Both the position numbers and the translations under genes were made by a program. Shown piece after piece: positions 61,324-64,000 of a stretch of DNA of 64,000 bases. The stretch covers positions 1 through 64,000 of the forward strand of contig NZ_LAPZ01000007.1 in the NCBI RefSeq assembly GCF_002120225.1, given 5' to 3'. Source of the DNA: Tenacibaculum holothuriorum. GTDB taxonomy: Bacteria > Bacteroidota > Bacteroidia > Flavobacteriales > Flavobacteriaceae. The notes under the pieces were generated by a model. That model did not search any database, was not told the DNA's origin, and saw only the letters and a program-made list of their open reading frames with translations. Each line of letters opens with the position of its first letter. The first letter of the stretch is position 1.

Positions 61324-64000
61324 TATTTATATCTTATTTTAGCTATATCAACTATTCTTTCTGCAATCTTATCAATCTCACTAAAACCTAGTTTTATCTC
61401 ATACTTATCTCGAATATGATCAATAATATAATCCCCAATCAGCATAATCATTTTCTTTGGAATATCTACACTTGTTGTCCAATCTACCTTTTTAACATCT
61501 AGTATTTCTAAAATTATTTCATCAGCTTTTAATGCTAATTCTTCGGCTATTTTAGTACGAATATCTTTCTCACTTACAACTTGTTCAAATTCTTCTATAC
61601 TAACCCCATAAAAAGCTCGAGCTACCTCTTTTTTCTTTAAACTTTCTGGCACTTTACTATCGGTACCGTTTAAAACGGACTCTTTTATTTCTGTAATCCT
61701 AGTTAAATATTCACTTTCACTTATACGTTGCTGTAAATAATCTTCAATAGTATCTTTTATCATTTGAGAAAACTTTTTATAAAACGCAGGATCCTCCTCC
61801 ATTTTTTCAGTGATATGTTTCGCAGTACGCGATGCAATCATATCTGCTTTTGCTGCCTTCCCCTCTAATTTAATTACTTCCTCTTCAAAAGCTTCCTTAT
61901 CAAAAATATTTACTAAATCCGTTAATTTAACGATGCCTGAAGTTGGAATATGCGAATCAATTAGTTTTTGAATTTGTCCTTCGTATTTTTTATAATCTAT
62001 AGTATCAGAGTAACGAGAAACTACAGCAACTTTTAACTTCATAAAAAATGCCAAATCTTCTTTATACCGTTGTATTTGTTTCTCTGGTGTTGCTTTGTGA
62101 AACTCTATAGAAGATAAGGCTAGTTTTAATAAGCGTGCATATGAATTTAACTGGTTATAAAACTTCGCACGAATTGCCTCATCTCTTAATAATTGTTGGT
62201 AAGCTTCAGCATCTTTTTTATTTTCTACAGCCTCGAAAAGTTGCCATACATCAGAATATGCTTGGGGTAACTTTTCTATTTCTATAGTAATATTAGTAAG
62301 TGTTCCCTGTAATTGCTCTTGATCAAAATCTTCAAAAGCAGAATAAGTCTTTAGTGCACCATCTAATTCTTTTAATACCCCATAATAATCAATAATATAA
62401 CCGTAGTCTTTATCTTTTGCTACTCTATTAACTCTGGCAATAGCTTGTAATAAAGTATGACCAACTAATTTTCTTGTCAAATATAATACTGTGTTTTGTG
62501 GTGCATCAAAACCTGTTAAAAGTTTATCTACCACAATAATTAACTCTGGATGGTTATCATTTTTATAACGATTGACAATATTGGTTTGATACTTTTTAGC
62601 TGTCCCATGCTCATCCATCATTTTAAGCCAAAACTTTTTTACTAATTCTGATGTTTCTCCATAAGCCGATTCTTCTCCCTCTCTTTCATCTATAGGAGAA
62701 ATAACCAATTCACTAGACACTCTACCAATTTCATCCAAATACTTCTTATATTTTACAGCAGCAGCTTTACTTTGGCAAACAACTTGCCCTTTAAATACAG
62801 TACCTTGAAAGTTTTTAACGAAATGGTTTGTGATATCCCAACAAATAGCATAAATCTTTTGATCAGCGATATTTAATTGTCCTGCTCTACTAAACTTCTT
62901 TTTTAAATCAGCTTTCTCATAGTCAGACAAAGGTTCGGAAACCATGTTGAAAAAGTTATCTAAAGGGCTCGAATTTACATCTTGTAAAGCATGCCTACCC
63001 TCATATAATAATGGAACAACAGCTTTGTCTTTAACAGCCTGATCTACCGTGTAACTGTCTATAAGCGTACCGAATTTAGCTAAGGTATTTTTATCTTTTT
63101 TAAATAAGGGAGTTCCTGTAAATGCGATAAAACAAGCATTCGATAATGTTTTTTGCATTTCTATATTAAAAGTACCATGTTGGGTACGGTGTCCTTCATC
63201 TACTAACACAAAAATATTCGGACTTTCTAATGGCGTTTGTATCTTTTTAACTGCAGTGGTAAACTTATTTACAATAGTAGTAACCACAGCATCACTTTTA
63301 CTCTGCAATAACTCTACTAGTTTCGTCCCAGACTTTGCATTCTCCACATCTACACCACATTTTCTAAATGTTCCTGTAATTTGTGTGTCTAAATCTGTTC
63401 TATCTGTTACTAAAATAATTTTAGGATTCTTAATACTAGATTCCATAGCAATAGCTTGTGCTAGCATTACCATAGTTAACGATTTTCCACTTCCTTGTGT
63501 ATGCCATACTACTCCTCCCATTCGTTTTCCATTTTGTAAATGACATAACTGATTCATGGCTTTATGAATAGCAAAATATTGCTGATAACGTGCAATCTTT
63601 TTAGCTCCATTATCAAATAAAGTAAAATTATATGCTAAATCTAATAATCGTTTTGGTTCACATAAACTAAAGACATACCGATCTTGTGGAGTTGGTAATA
63701 CTCTTGTTTTTTCTAACTCATCAAAATAAGCACGAACATACCTATATCGCTCTGTAAATAAATTATCTTTTACTTTGGTGGAAAGTGGAGTGTTTTTTAA
63801 TTTTAATAACGTTTCTTCGTATTGTAATTCTTCTTCCTTGTTCTTAAAGTTTTCTTGCCATTTTGCCCAAAACTTTTCTGGAGTTCCTGTAGTAGCATAA
63901 CTTCCTTCGTTTACGGTTACACTTATTACCAATTGTGCTAAACTATATAAACTGCGTATTCCATCGTCTTTTTGATTACGCAAGTTTTGTGATATAGCCT
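61323..64000 (-). CDS. hsdR: Type I restriction endonuclease subunit R (HsdR), 5' end beyond window
   Basis: The frame is open to the window edge; a TTG at 63983 is not a true start, and upstream codons read AISQNLRNQ as usual inside HsdR. At least 890 residues are present: the helicase motor with Walker A HTQGSGKSLTM, DEAD-type motif VLVDEGHRTQHG, motif III AFTGTPLF, and motif VI HTLLQAIARVNRV. The N-terminal nuclease domain lies outside. With HsdM and HsdS, presumably beyond the edge, it cuts unmethylated DNA far from its site. First visible gene of the accessory operon. Confidence 0.95.
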   Translation of the reverse strand, partial: AISQNLRNQKDDGIRSLYSLAQLVISVTVNEGSYATTGTPEKFWAKWQENFKNKEEELQYEETLLKLKNTPLSTKVKDNLFTERYRYVRAYFDELEKTRVLPTPQDRYVFSLCEPKRLLDLAYNFTLFDNGAKKIARYQQYFAIHKAMNQLCHLQNGKRMGGVVWHTQGSGKSLTMVMLAQAIAMESSIKNPKIILVTDRTDLDTQITGTFRKCGVDVENAKSGTKLVELLQSKSDAVVTTIVNKFTTAVKKIQTPLESPNIFVLVDEGHRTQHGTFNIEMQKTLSNACFIAFTGTPLFKKDKNTLAKFGTLIDSYTVDQAVKDKAVVPLLYEGRHALQDVNSSPLDNFFNMVSEPLSDYEKADLKKKFSRAGQLNIADQKIYAICWDITNHFVKNFQGTVFKGQVVCQSKAAAVKYKKYLDEIGRVSSELVISPIDEREGEESAYGETSELVKKFWLKMMDEHGTAKKYQTNIVNRYKNDNHPELIIVVDKLLTGFDAPQNTVLYLTRKLVGHTLLQAIARVNRVAKDKDYGYIIDYYGVLKELDGALKTYSAFEDFDQEQLQGTLTNITIEIEKLPQAYSDVWQLFEAVENKKDAEAYQQLLRDEAIRAKFYNQLNSYARLLKLALSSIEFHKATPEKQIQRYKEDLAFFMKLKVAVVSRYSDTIDYKKYEGQIQKLIDSHIPTSGIVKLTDLVNIFDKEAFEEEVIKLEGKAAKADMIASRTAKHITEKMEEDPAFYKKFSQMIKDTIEDYLQQRISESEYLTRITEIKESVLNGTDSKVPESLKKKEVARAFYGVSIEEFEQVVSEKDIRTKIAEELALKADEIILEILDVKKVDWTTSVDIPKKMIMLIGDYIIDHIRDKYEIKLGFSEIDKIAERIVDIAKIRYK

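Overview
The window comes from a bacterium of the phylum Bacteroidota, most likely a marine member of the Flavobacteriaceae (Tenacibaculum/Polaribacter-like; the genus is a guess). The signs are AT-rich DNA with AT-ending codons, a type IX secretion cargo with a gliding-motility type C-terminal domain next to a PorP/SprF gene, the gliding lipoprotein GldI, many lipoproteins, almost no Shine-Dalgarno sequences, and promoter-like TAnnTTTG boxes. The chromosome is mostly ordinary core genome, with short operons on both strands separated by strong, often bidirectional, hairpin terminators.

Layout. 1-5.4 kb: the 3' end of a large calcium-binding-repeat adhesin, then PorP/SprF and two OmpA-family envelope proteins. 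5.4-10 kb (minus strand): an M90 metallopeptidase with a SEC-C tail, an M28 peptidase, an iron-type ABC permease/ATPase pair, and rdgB. 10-19.4 kb: a membrane-bound XRE regulator, a coiled-coil protein with an internal duplication, rlmH, nadC, an M3 peptidase, a pentapeptide-repeat protein, a 32-residue membrane peptide, yihY, hisS and folE. 19.4-29 kb: lytic transglycosylase, hydrolase, DUF6438 lipoprotein, mtaB, a peptide-binding lipoprotein, an unusual long PLP enzyme, and a geranylgeranyl-reductase-like oxidoreductase.

29-37.8 kb is one long minus-strand gene run: a TPR membrane-anchored protein, ribH, a small membrane protein, mutL, rhomboid, p97/Vps4-like AAA ATPase with TPRs, TPR multi-pass membrane protein, a second rhomboid, and a membrane-anchored endonuclease/exonuclease/phosphatase protein. 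The rhomboid-AAA-TPR-rhomboid group is the best candidate for an undescribed system: two apparently active intramembrane proteases flank a segregase-like ATPase. 37.9-56.8 kb: recF-DUF721, ndk, a DHH phosphoesterase followed by three consecutive peptidyl-prolyl isomerases including gldI and a cyclophilin-FKBP fusion, a PAP2 phosphatase, an LTA-synthase-like sulfatase, clpC, gyrA (with a hairpin in its leader), a TPR protein, an NlpC/P60 protein, thiolase, and an HD phosphohydrolase.

56.9-57.2 kb holds three tRNA genes (Ser-GCT, Pro-TGG, Arg-TCT) behind a near-consensus promoter. Directly beyond them, 57.2-64 kb is an accessory operon read on the minus strand toward the tRNAs: hsdR (5' end outside the window), a YgjP-type metallopeptidase, a small gene interrupted by an in-frame stop, a KAP P-loop NTPase with an uncharacterised N-terminal domain, and a GIY-YIG/DUF4357 protein. 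This looks like a type I restriction island with extra defence-like genes inserted next to tRNA genes.
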